Shown here: piece by piece, positions 55,490 through 64,000 of the stretch | Layout of the letters: every line of letters begins with the position of its first letter | How positions within the stretch are numbered: the first letter of the stretch is position 1 | NCBI GenBank assembly: GCA_026545765.1 | Contig: CM048840.1 | Coordinates: forward strand, 33,236,765 to 33,300,764 | Length of the DNA: 64,000 bases | Source of the DNA: Plantago major | Lineage: Eukaryota > Streptophyta > Magnoliopsida > Lamiales > Plantaginaceae | Reading direction: 5' to 3' | Made by a program: the position numbers and the translations under genes | Notes under the pieces: model-generated | What the model was told of the DNA's origin: nothing | Databases searched by the model: none | The model's input: the letters and a program-made list of their open reading frames with translations, nothing else

Positions 55490-57715
55490 ATGGCCCCCAA
55501 ACGATCAACTACCCAGAAATCCCAAATTACTACTAGTGGTACTGCTGAAAAGCAAACACCAGAGTTGGTAGTTATTAACAATCGATTGGTAGGGAATTTC
55601 AATCCCGATCATTGGACTTCAAATCACAGAATGATTTGGGGTGGTGCCATGATCGAGGAATACCTCCTTCTTCTTTGTTGAGACTCAATGAAGCGATACT
55701 TGACATGCTTGAAAAGGCAAAAATCAAGGGTTTTCTATCAGCTCTACCCTGTAGAATCTCTTCACTGGATGTGTTAGAATTCTACAACAACTCCAGGATT
55801 ATATCCTGTGTTTACGAAAACCTTTGCAATAGTGTCTATCGAACTTCATCGAGAAAGGAAATCATACGGACTTAACAACTTTCTGCAAGTTGTTTGACCT
55901 TCAAAATATTGGAAAGGATTTTGAAATAGATACCAAGGATGATGATATCCTTGAAGGTGTAAAAAACTGTACAGTGATGTGTGTGATCTTGAAAATCAGA
56001 TACACCTACTGATTTCAAGCTTGCTGACATCAGAACCAGACATCTGTTGGTTCACTGGGATGTGTTGGCATGCATTCTTCACAGATGCTTTGATGGTCTA
56101 CAAGGAGGCGCTGACCAAATAAGCCAAGAACGTTGGATGATGATGTTCTTATTGCAACAGCAATACAAAAGGCTGGAAAGCCCTTTCAATTGGGGAAAGT
56201 ACGCCTTTATGAAATTTGTGAAGAAGATTCAAGGCTTTGAGCCTACAATCGCTAAGGTACTTGCTGAGCCAAAGGCCACAGTAAGCTATGGTCTAAAGAT
56301 ATGTTACTTGATGGAGAAGCTTGGCATTGAGCTCAGAGAGAAGGCAGACATTGCCAACAGTAACCTACTCTACAAATATGAGTATACGAACTTTATGAAA
56401 AAGGTTACTGGATCTCAGAAAGGTTCCAAGAAGCGAAAGACTGAAGAGGTATCTGAGGGAAAAGTTGCGACCAAGAAGCCCAGAACTTCACGAAAGAAGT
56501 CTGCTGGCAAATCAGAAGGCACACCCATTGAGGTTGTCGATTCCCAGATACCTGCCGTCGCTGCAGATGAACTCATCAATGCTGCAAAAGAGGTATCGAC
56601 TACTGAACAAGTAGACTCAGCAAGAGAAAGTGCTTTCAGAAATGTTAAGACTATTGCCGAAAGCCTTGCTGATGAACTCATCAATACTGCTAAAGAAAGT
56701 AGTGACAGATACCAAGCTCTATCTGCAGAAACCACATGAATTATGGACCAATCAGTTCCCAATGTTGATGAGAACTCTGACGATGAAGATGATGAATTAG
56801 TCATTTCTCAAGTCCTAGAAAAATCAAAAAGGGCTAAAGTTACTGAAAAAATGGCGGTGTAGGTATCTCAAGAAGAACTACACCACAAAGTTCTTGAACA
56901 AGCACCTGTTACAAAGGTTGCTGAAGAAGCAATAGTGTCCAAGGTAACTGGACAAATTACACCATCAGAGCAACAAAGACTGAAGCATATTGAAGATGCT
57001 CTGATGAATGATAGCTTAGTGTTGGAGGATACTGCCATTGCCTCAACACTCAACAGTCTGTCTCAAGCACAACAACCACAACATCCAGATGTGAATACTG
57101 CTGAAATGGTACTTGAGCTGCAGATACCAGCATCTTGCATTGCTGAAGAAAATCCTGCAAAAGAGCAGGTTCCCCAACTCAATGAGAGGGATCAAACTGA
57201 GACATCGCCGTAATGATCAACCAGGGGAGGCAACTGAGTTGCATACTCAGGCAAGGTCTGAAGTACCTGAAACTTTAAACAAAGAAGATGAAATGGAACA
57301 ACAAGACCAACGCATAGAAGGGTCACAAGTTCCAGAGACCAATCGGCCTGACATTGCTCAGGTATCTGAATGGTTTAACTCTCTACTTGTGATATTTTGT
57401 GCCACATAATCTTGTTATTTTAATAGAATTTCTTTGTTACAGGCTGATTTAGAAACACGAGGAAGCTGAGAAGCTTGCCTCAGAAACTGAGAAGGAGGCT
57501 TCCACACCCTCACAACTTAAGGAATCTGAGCCTGTGCTACAGGTGATAGAGAATTCCTTAAGATATAATTTTTCAGACATTCGTTAATACACTTGACTAA
57601 TAAGTGTTTGTTTCTAATAGGCTCCAACTGAGAAGAAAAATGAAGAGACTGAAAAGTCTATCTCTTCAGAGAGGAATCCAGAGGCTTCCAAGGCCTCTGA
57701 GGAATAAGAATTTGA
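55490..57715 (+). pseudogene. post-pol ORF of the copia element, env-like or unknown, possibly spliced
   Basis: ATG at 55490 (MAPKRSTTQKSQ). Pieces: 55490-55681, 55612-55875, 56047-56739 (230 codons, HWDVLACILHRCFDGL, ERWMMMFLLQQQYK, then a basic KKRKTEEVSEGK, KPRTSRKKSAGK stretch), 56740-57213 (acidic, A/E/Q-rich), and 57113-57409. At 57363, 57542 and 57730 there are GT...AG pairs (cag/gtatct to ttacag/gctgat; acag/gtgata to aatag/gctcc) that would remove stops, so the 3' part may be spliced. No membrane segment is visible, and no viral envelope homology can be claimed. It could be the env-like ORF of SIRE-type elements or an acquired gene. Confidence 0.5.
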
Positions 57716-58239
57716 ACCTTCTGTAGAGAAGGTATTTCATTCAGATATTTAACAGGTACGTCCAAGGCTTCTGTAGATTCTTAGACCAACACTTTCACAT
57801 AGGAATTGAACAAGAATCTGAACCTTTTTGAACAATAAGATACGTACAAGAAGACACCTATGTGAACACTGTTGTCCATGGACGTTTCTTATTGTTCAAT
57901 GCCACTATTTCTTGTGAACATCACTGAGATCAATCATACATGTGTAAGGATTGAAAAAGAAGCCATGAAACAAGTACAAATGCAAGCATGAACCTCAAAG
58001 GAGACTTCAATCTCATTACTGTCATCCATGTGCTATGCTATTGAAGAAATTATTAATAAAAACACAAAACAATGAAAGGGGAATATAATACCATGAATTA
58101 AGAGTAAAATTGAGCAAATTTTCATACAACATTTGTGTTACGGTGAAAGTTTTTGAAACGTTTTGGTGCAAAGTGTAAAAAAAAAAAAAGTTTTAGTGCA
58201 AACTCAAAGTGAGCTTAAAGGTTTAATTGTAAATTTTTT

Positions 58240-58243
<4 letters not shown>
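57716..58243. other. non-coding stretch with interleaved inverted repeats
   Basis: No gene. Two inverted repeat pairs overlap: ttcacatagg (57794-57803) with cctatgtgaa (57857-57866), and ttgaacaataaga (57828-57840) with tcttattgttcaa (57887-57899). The copia 3' LTR would be expected about here but is not recognisable. Confidence 0.6.

Positions 58244-58308
<65 letters not shown>
58244..58308. repeat. (AT)n microsatellite
   Basis: About 65 bp of uninterrupted AT dinucleotides preceded by a T run. Confidence 0.97.
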
Positions 58309-58309
<1 letters not shown>

Positions 58310-60391
58310 CTCGTAACATTCAACAGAAGCACCCAAATGCCTATAACATTATTGCGATTACAGAAACCATACTCACTCCACTTTAGTTAGGAGGGCCGCA
58401 AGAAACAAAAGGACAATCACATACTAGCCAGCGTATGGAGACCGCTCAAACAGCGACGACGCAAAAACATGGGATCCGAAACAGAGAGGAAGTTCGGACT
58501 AAACAGTAGCCTCTGGCTGAGATCCGAACGGAAGTTTCGAACAAGAAAAAGGCAAATTCGGACTCCACAAATTGAGTGAGTACTTCGGAACTGCAAAAGC
58601 AGATTCGGAACAGTAGAACTTCGAAACAGTGAGCTTCAGACATCACTAACACATAAACTTGAAACTCGGAGCATCAAAAGTGTACCGGCCAGACCAAAAT
58701 AGAAATCACGAGCTCGGACTGAGCTAAAGCCTTTGAACTAAACAATAGTAACGATTTAGCAGCGGAATGGAGTAGCAGATCCGGAGGTCCGCTCCGAACA
58801 GGAAAACGGCAAAGCAGATCCGTAGCTCGGATCCGGACACAAGAAGCTTCGGAGCACTGACAGCTTCGGAGTGAGTAAAGAAGAGCAAGATTCGGACTAC
58901 ACAACAGCAATCTAGACCCGAGCAAGCAACAGTCCAACTCGGAACAACTGGAGTCGGACTATGATCCGGAACAGGAAAGGCACAGCTTCGTACTGAAACA
59001 TAGGCGAACAAATCCGCCTCCGCGAACATCAGAGAACAGTTTCACAAAGAGCAGCGGACTGAGCAGTCTCAGATCCGAAAAAACACGTGCCTTAGACGGA
59101 GACACGGAGTAGCGGGTCCGTAGCTCGGATCACTGTAGCAATGGCGGATCGGATCACCGTAAATCCGCAAAAGAATAACTTCTGACGATCTGAAGAAGCC
59201 ACGATCAATCGAAGATACATAAAAGGGGATCCAAAGCAATTCAATCAGAAATAACTTCTGACGATGTCCCTCCGGAGTTTTAAAGACACTCTTTGACGCC
59301 CAAGATTTTCAATTCTTCCTCAGAGATTTCCAATACTTCTTCCTTCTCCAAGTCTTCAAAAGATCCGAATAGCAAAAGGAGCAACAGGGGTGCAGAGAGA
59401 AACTCCGGACAGCACAGGCTCCGAGCTTGACGAACGGAAGAGCTTGAACAGAACAGATAGCTCAGATAGAAAAGTGGAACTCGAGCGATTAGGACATAGA
59501 GCAGTAACAGAACAGAACTCGATATACCCGGCTCTCTCTCCTTCGATCCGAACTAGTGAGATCGGATCCGAACTGGAATTAAGCTAGAGTAACATCTCGC
59601 TTGTCCAAAACTAAAACCATTACTCCTAATTGCATTGGAAACCTATAAATTCGAGTTTCCAATAAACTTATAATATCGGAGTTGAAGACTCTATCTGAGC
59701 TAAAGCATTTCTACCAAGGATAATATCCGAACTGCTAGGTACGGACCGAAATCGCGAGCTCAGAACAGTCCAAGATTTGGACTAAAGATATCCGAATTCA
59801 TATTGTAGCAAGTCTGGCCTTGCAGATCTGAATCTAGAATAAACAAGAAAACTCCGGCCTAGCGCTTCGGATCCGAACCGAGCCCGAACAAAACTCGAAG
59901 CCGACCGAATAGAGATCCGAACCGATCTTCCCCAACCAGATCCGGAACAAAAAAGAAGGAGAAGCAGACACACACCGGAGCAAAAATCAAGAACTGTAGC
60001 TCCAGACTCACCAAAAACTCACTCCAAATAGCTTTCTCGGACAGCGAACGAATTAATAGCCTCAGACAGATGCAAGAACATATCTGGACCCACACGTCTC
60101 AGATCCGAAGATGGCAAATGTGAAAAGAGGGAAGAGCGGTCTGAGACAAGCTGGAACAACGAAACCAAAGTGAAAGCGCGATTCGGATCGAATCAGAGAG
60201 CTGAATCCGGAGCAGATCTGAGGAACCGAATCCGACCTTGTAATGGAAAAAATCCATGGGCGATGATGGAAGATCGATCAAGTGGCAGCGAGCAAAATCA
60301 AGATTGATTGACTAATCCGAATGGGATCGAAGGATTCAATTCTACTCAACTCCACAGTCTTTTTTCTTCTTCATCAATTGGTACACATCAG
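58310..60391. repeat. TCCGAA/TTCGGA-rich non-coding block
   Basis: About 2 kb in which the hexamer tccgaa or its complement ttcgga occurs every few dozen bases, with ctcggact and gatccg variants, at irregular spacing. A 15-base direct repeat (aataacttctgacga) lies at about 59175 and 59251. Open frames on both strands are short and composed of the repeated words. The same vocabulary continues in the minus-strand gene at 60640-64000, so it is probably the non-coding part of that element. Confidence 0.55.
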
Positions 60392-60583
60392 TTTCCATTC
60401 CATTCCCCATGGAATTGTACACGTGGATTGTGTAAGTGAAGCTAATGGAGATGACATTCCCAGATATCTTATAAAAAGCCCGCATATCTTTCAAGATAGA
60501 AGTTATCCTATAGATGCTGTCTTCATGCCTGTTCGAAATGTGAATTATAATCTATTACCGCAGTGTTTGCAAAAATTAGCCAG
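60392..60583 (+). pseudogene. possible captured host exon, unidentified
   Basis: A 192 bp stretch (64 codons, no stop) flanked by a splice acceptor-like acatcag at its left and donor-like caggttaagt at its right. Its translation ([16 protein letters not shown], then [15 protein letters not shown], then [14 protein letters not shown]) has normal amino-acid composition and does not use the repeated tccgaa words on either side. I do not recognise the family. A chance open frame is possible, but the composition change at both edges favours a gene fragment. Confidence 0.45.
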
Positions 60584-60639
60584 GTTAAGTATATATCAAA
60601 GTTGTCTGACCCGTCCGTGGCTACTGTGTTGACCGTTGA

Positions 60640-61360
60640 CAATCATCATTGTGCGTCTTGCTTTGAGACAAACCGAGCCAGGCATATTAATTATGGCTCT
60701 TTACCCCGTACTCCTCATTCTCCTCGCACATAAGTTCCACGAACTCGGACTTGAACAGAACATCATCCTCCACATCCTCCGAGACAAAGACAAACCCATC
60801 TGGTTCATTAAAAGCTGAGATCCCTCCATCCTCCAAGTTGTAGTCCTTTGGAACAAGGCCCTTCTTTTGGAGCTGGCCCACTGATGCATCGAACCCTTCT
60901 TGACGAGCCGAGTCATACTTGGTGTCCAAGTGGAACTTATGCATGTCCGAGTTTAGATAGTCCCGGACAGCCTCAGTCCGAACCGTCAGCAGATGCTCAA
61001 GCATGCGATCCTTGAAATTCCGAGAGACCGCAGTGAGATCGCTCATGCCCTCCCTACATGCCTCGAAGTCCGTCTCCAACGCTCAGATAGCACTCTTCAG
61101 CTTTTCATTTTCAGCCTGGGCTTCCTTCAACGAGGCGAGGGTCTTCTTATACTTCTCTTTATAAGCCACGGCCTTGTTCGCCTCGGCCTCCCTACTCACC
61201 TCGGACTTGGAAAACTCCATTTCCATTGTGGCCCTCCGACCCGCCACCTCAGAACAAGCTCGGACAGCAGCAGTAAGCTAAGAACAAAAATTGAAAAGTC
61301 CGAATCAATTAAAGATAGCATTTTTAAAATATTGAAGAAAGGAACGCATTCGGAATGAAG
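60640..61360 (-). pseudogene. gypsy-type gag-like gene, C-part (coil)
   Basis: The open frame 61079-60687 (130 codons) is acidic and helical (FEACREGMSDLTAVSRNFKDRM, core given as SRNFKDRMLEHLLTV), with a tail rich in E and D (SEDVEDDVLFKSEFVELMCEENEE, core VEDDVLFKSEF). Upstream (61080-61280, minus) a coil-like lysine/glutamate/alanine stretch follows in another frame. Position after the 61461-61889 piece suggests the same gene. Confidence 0.5.
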
Positions 61361-61460
61361 TGTACCTTCCGGTGAGCAGCAACAAGCTCAGCAATTCTTT
61401 CCAGCTCTGGAACCGAAGCCAACCGACTCACCTCGGACTCAAGGTCCGAATCCACAACCA

Positions 61461-61889
61461 TTATCCCCTTACCCTTCTTGGCTGGGGGATCAGACCTTCA
61501 GACAAGCCATTATGTCCGCTCAGAGCACTAGCCCCACTCACCGAGGTTTCCTTCAGAGCAGACCTCGAAGACTTCTTCGTCCCTTTACCAGCAGCTACTG
61601 TGCCCGGGGTGGGCATAGTCTGCTTGCCTTCACCAGCCGCTACCCTCCGAAGATCCTCAGCTCGGAACATAGCAGCGTTCCGAGGCTCATCCATTGGGAG
61701 CGTAGTGGACGTCTTGATCAGCTGGTCCCGGACACCTTCTTCCATTTCCTTCTTCTGAGCAGCATTTTGCTTCCTCTTAAGTGCTCTCATTGTCGACATG
61801 GTGTAATCAAACCAAAACTCTGCAAGGTCGAAACAAGTACAAGTTGAGTCCGAGTCACTTAATGAGAAGATGAGAAGTTGATAATGCAA
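61461..61889 (-). pseudogene. gypsy-type gag-like gene, middle part
   Basis: 142 codons open. After a hydrophobic start that is probably non-coding, it has a basic region (MRALKRKQNAAQKKEMEEG) and a low-complexity K/S/A/G-rich linker. A possible intron (agttttg... around 61800-61980) separates it from the upstream domain piece. Confidence 0.5.
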
Positions 61890-62003
61890 GTCCGAAGCAA
61901 CACAAGTTAAGACAGGAAAGCAAGCTAATGCCCCGGACTAAGAGAACAATCCGAGTCACTTTCACTTACTGAAATCTTCCTTCCCATCACAAAAGCTTGG
62001 CCC

Positions 62004-62712
62004 TTAAAGGCCTGCTAGAAACAGAAGTGGTTGGTAAATCAAGCCCCAAAAGAAGTACTTTGTAGGCTCCTGTTTTCGGTGGAGGGATTGCATCCACAAC
62101 GGTATGTTCCGGGCCATAGGCCTCCAGTCCGGAAGCTTTACCCGGAAGAACTTCTTGTTGAAGTCCCATTGGACTCTTTGGGCCTCAGACTCCCCAGGTT
62201 TCAAGGCGGCTCGGACAAATATATACTTTTGCCACCACTTGATCCCTATTGACGAGATCGGATCCTCGAAGAAAGCGTAGGCTTGCCGAACCACCAGTGT
62301 ATAAAAATACTGGTGAGTCTTGCTCGGTATGATGGAGAAGAGTTTGCGAAAATTATCAAATGTGATCGGAATGTCCTTGTCTTGCAAAGGACTCCGAAGC
62401 AAATAAGATTTCCGAGCGAGTTCGGAATCACATGGTGCAGGCTAAGTCCGATCCCCTTCAAAACTTCTAACAGCTCGGACGTCACTGGAAGACGCCATCC
62501 ACAATGCAACGAAGCTTCGTGCACACACATTATCCGGGAGGAGGATTGTAAAACGCTTGAGACTTGTTCGGAATCAAAATCTCCACGGACTCGGGGATCT
62601 CATACCTTCTCCGGAGCTCTTCCACTTCCTCTGGCGTGATGATCGAAGGACATGTCGGTAAAATATCGTCCATGTTCAACTCACCATGGGGGTCCGGATG
62701 GGTTAGTTGCAA
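62004..62712 (-). pseudogene. gypsy-type gag-like gene, conserved domain (PF04195-like)
   Basis: Three overlapping frames: 62712-62530 (EEVEELRRRYEIPESVEILIP, core RRRYEIPESVEILIP, then YNPPPG), 62530-62246 (VCVHEASLHCGWRLPVTSELLEVL, core HEASLHCGWRLP) and 62402-62004 (FDNFRKLFSI, then IGIKWWQKYIFVRA). Together they follow the pattern of the plant "putative gypsy type transposon" domain: a YxIP start, PPPG, a V-E-A-S-L-x-x-G-x-R/L-P block. Frameshifts near 62530 and 62400 break it. Confidence 0.65.
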
Positions 62713-62743
62713 TCGAGTCCGAGGGTACTTGATGCGTAAAACA

Positions 62744-63547
62744 TCATCCCCTTTCTTGCTCTCCTCGGACGGCTGCGTAACAAGCGCCCGACTCGATCCT
62801 TAGGCCGAGCTTTTCCACTCGGACGGCTTGCGCTCGACGTTCGGAAAGCTTGGTCCATTTCAATGGAGGAAGAGCCTCCTCCTCATCGTCATCCTCATCT
62901 TCTTCTTCCTTATTTTCCTCTTCTTCTCCTTCCTCCACATGCCTTTCCTCAACTTTTTCATCTTCGGACGACGAATCCAACTCCACGAATGTTTGAAGAA
63001 GAGCCGCGATTCGGACTGTATCTTCCACACCAGACTCAAACATGCCCAACTCCGAGAGGGAGTCCGAAGTGTCATGCACTTCTTCAACGTTAATCTCCTG
63101 CGGGTCCGGAATGAAAGGGATGTGATTAGGGTTAATCCTAGTGTTATAACCTAAGTTTCGACAAAGGTTTTGGATCTCTACCGGGAGTTCGGATTCGTTG
63201 CCTGTTCGACGCGGACGCGGATTGCCTATCAGCCGAGTAGCTGTCTCGTGAACCGTCATGGCACCCTGCACATGCGAAGACTCCGGGTAATCTTGCCTAT
63301 CCGGATACTTCGAACCGGAAACAATTAAACGAAAAGACGGAGAGCTCACCTCGGATGCTTCACCACTCCGATTCGAAACTTGGTCAGCTCCTCTCTGATC
63401 TCCAACATCACCAATGTTAACTTCCTCGGAAGTATCAGACCAGGACGCCGCTTCGGACGCATACTCAGCAGCCTCGGAACGATTTTGACTATCGCTCTCG
63501 GACATCCTAGGGAAAGAAAGGGAATTCCTATGGGATTTAAAGTTCAA
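62744..63547 (-). CDS. gypsy-type gag-like gene, N-terminal acidic part
   Basis: 267 codons open; the likely start is the second methionine (MSESDSQNRSEA) near 63505. It is rich in S and E, with a long acidic run around residues 195-225 (GEEEENKEEEDEDDDEEE), then a basic KWTKLSERRAQAVRVEK segment. It lies directly upstream of the PF04195-like domain and is the N-terminal part of the same gene. Antisense frames at 62828-63154 are shadows of the acidic run. Confidence 0.6.
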   Translation of the reverse strand: MNFKSHRNSLSFPRMSESDSQNRSEAAEYASEAASWSDTSEEVNIGDVGDQRGADQVSNRSGEASEVSSPSFRLIVSGSKYPDRQDYPESSHVQGAMTVHETATRLIGNPRPRRTGNESELPVEIQNLCRNLGYNTRINPNHIPFIPDPQEINVEEVHDTSDSLSELGMFESGVEDTVRIAALLQTFVELDSSSEDEKVEERHVEEGEEEENKEEEDEDDDEEEALPPLKWTKLSERRAQAVRVEKLGLRIESGACYAAVRGEQERG

Positions 63548-64000
63548 AGTCCAAGAGTCCGTTTATGTAACTTATGTTAAAGTCCATAAGGGTCACAAGG
63601 GAAAGGACCACGCGTCGTCGGACGTAGTTAGTTCGAAGTTAGTACGAAGTTAGTACAAACTACATAGAGCTTCCGAAGAAACTTACTACATACGTCCGAA
63701 CGGACTACAGACGACACTACGTACGAACAACCAAAACTTCAAAGTTTTACTACTAAAGGCAAGACGAACAAAAGACTTACTTGTCAAGTACAAAGGTTGG
63801 ATTGAAGGCAGCTGGATGCTTCAGACACTTCTTAAGTTTTCTTCTTCGGAACGTTGCAACACACTTGCTGCGGACCTTCTTTCGCTTCGGATCGCCTTAA
63901 ATTGCTTCGGACTCTTTCAGATTGTGAAAATTCTCTCTCTAAAAGTGGCAAAATGAAAGCGACTGGTGGCCTATTTATAGGAGGATATTTTCGGAAGCCC
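63548..64000 (-). promoter_or_regulatory. upstream region of the gypsy-type gene, possible LTR
   Basis: On the minus strand a TATA box (CCTATAAATAGG, 63970-63981) lies about 470 bp upstream of the ORF, as in a retrotransposon LTR promoter. Between them the sequence is again tccgaa-rich, with a repeated gttagtacgaa near 63635-63655. No clear primer site is visible; the LTR start would be beyond the window. Confidence 0.5.

Larger units (their letters stand above)
38244..57720 (+). mobile_element. Ty1-copia retrotransposon (SIRE/Maximus-like), no 3' LTR seen
   Basis: Order: 5' LTR, tRNA-Met primer site, long gag with zinc knuckle and coil, protease, integrase, RT, RNase H, a purine tract at 54876, and an extra ORF after pol. 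The gag-protease-integrase-RT order is copia. The long gag and the post-pol ORF suggest the SIRE/Maximus lineage. Two CACTA elements are nested in it. No sequence resembling the LTR start (TGTTAGGAATATC) is visible to the right, so the 3' LTR has been lost, lies elsewhere, or is beyond recognition. Confidence 0.8.

Noticed and set aside
58674-59029. Overlapping minus-strand frames of about 90-100 codons
   Set aside because: They consist of the repeated tccgaa words, overlap in different frames and show no domain.
63020-63154. Plus-strand frames opposite the acidic run at 62860-63154
   Set aside because: They are shadows of the minus-strand gag-like ORF; the leucine- and proline-rich composition is the complement of the acidic codons.

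Overview
This is plant nuclear DNA, most likely from a dicot, and nearly all of it is nested transposable elements and integrated viral DNA. I see no intact host gene. The evidence for a plant is CACTA (En/Spm) transposons with TNP2, DUF4218 and DUF4216-like parts, a copia element with an initiator-tRNA-Met primer site, gypsy-like gag genes, and an integrated caulimovirid (plant pararetrovirus) cluster.

Layout. 1-3058: right end of a decayed CACTA element. 3059-4151: no gene. 4152 to about 6970: gypsy-like LTR, primer site and broken gag, then a degenerate repeat-rich interior. 6978-7264: AC/AT microsatellite. 7265 to about 38199: a 31 kb endogenous caulimovirid cluster, closest in organisation to florendoviruses (movement protein, coat protein, protease, RT and RNase H, then a separate ORF2). 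It holds five partial polymerase modules and two movement-protein modules, in direct and inverted orientation. 38244 to about 57720: a SIRE/Maximus-like copia element. It is interrupted in its 5' LTR by a 1.26 kb non-autonomous CACTA element (39469-40724, TSD aag) and in its integrase by a 7.6 kb CACTA element (44634-52208, TSD tgt). After pol it has an extra, possibly spliced ORF. 57720-60640: low-information sequence, an AT microsatellite, a TCCGAA-rich block and a possible captured exon. 60640-64000: a minus-strand gypsy-type gag-like gene with an upstream TATA box.

The viral cluster is the most interesting part. Each polymerase module holds the C-terminal part of the coat protein, protease, RT, RNase H and ORF2. 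Each movement module holds the movement protein and the N-terminal part of the coat protein. The coat protein is split at the same place every time, and both parts abut the shared non-coding region close to its tRNA primer site. Two module types exist: in one, ORF2 starts at an ATGA overlap with the RNase H stop; in the other, RNase H runs into ORF2 with no stop. Forward and reverse modules face each other across the movement module, so transcripts could fold into long hairpins.

Caution on quality. Several viral copies differ from their siblings in a systematic way at CAG/CTG sites (CTG or CAG read as CG, CAGA as CGTA) and in shortened homopolymers. A 146-base run of N sits where the other copies need only about one base. 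Some frameshifts, and possibly part of the copy arrangement, may therefore be assembly errors.
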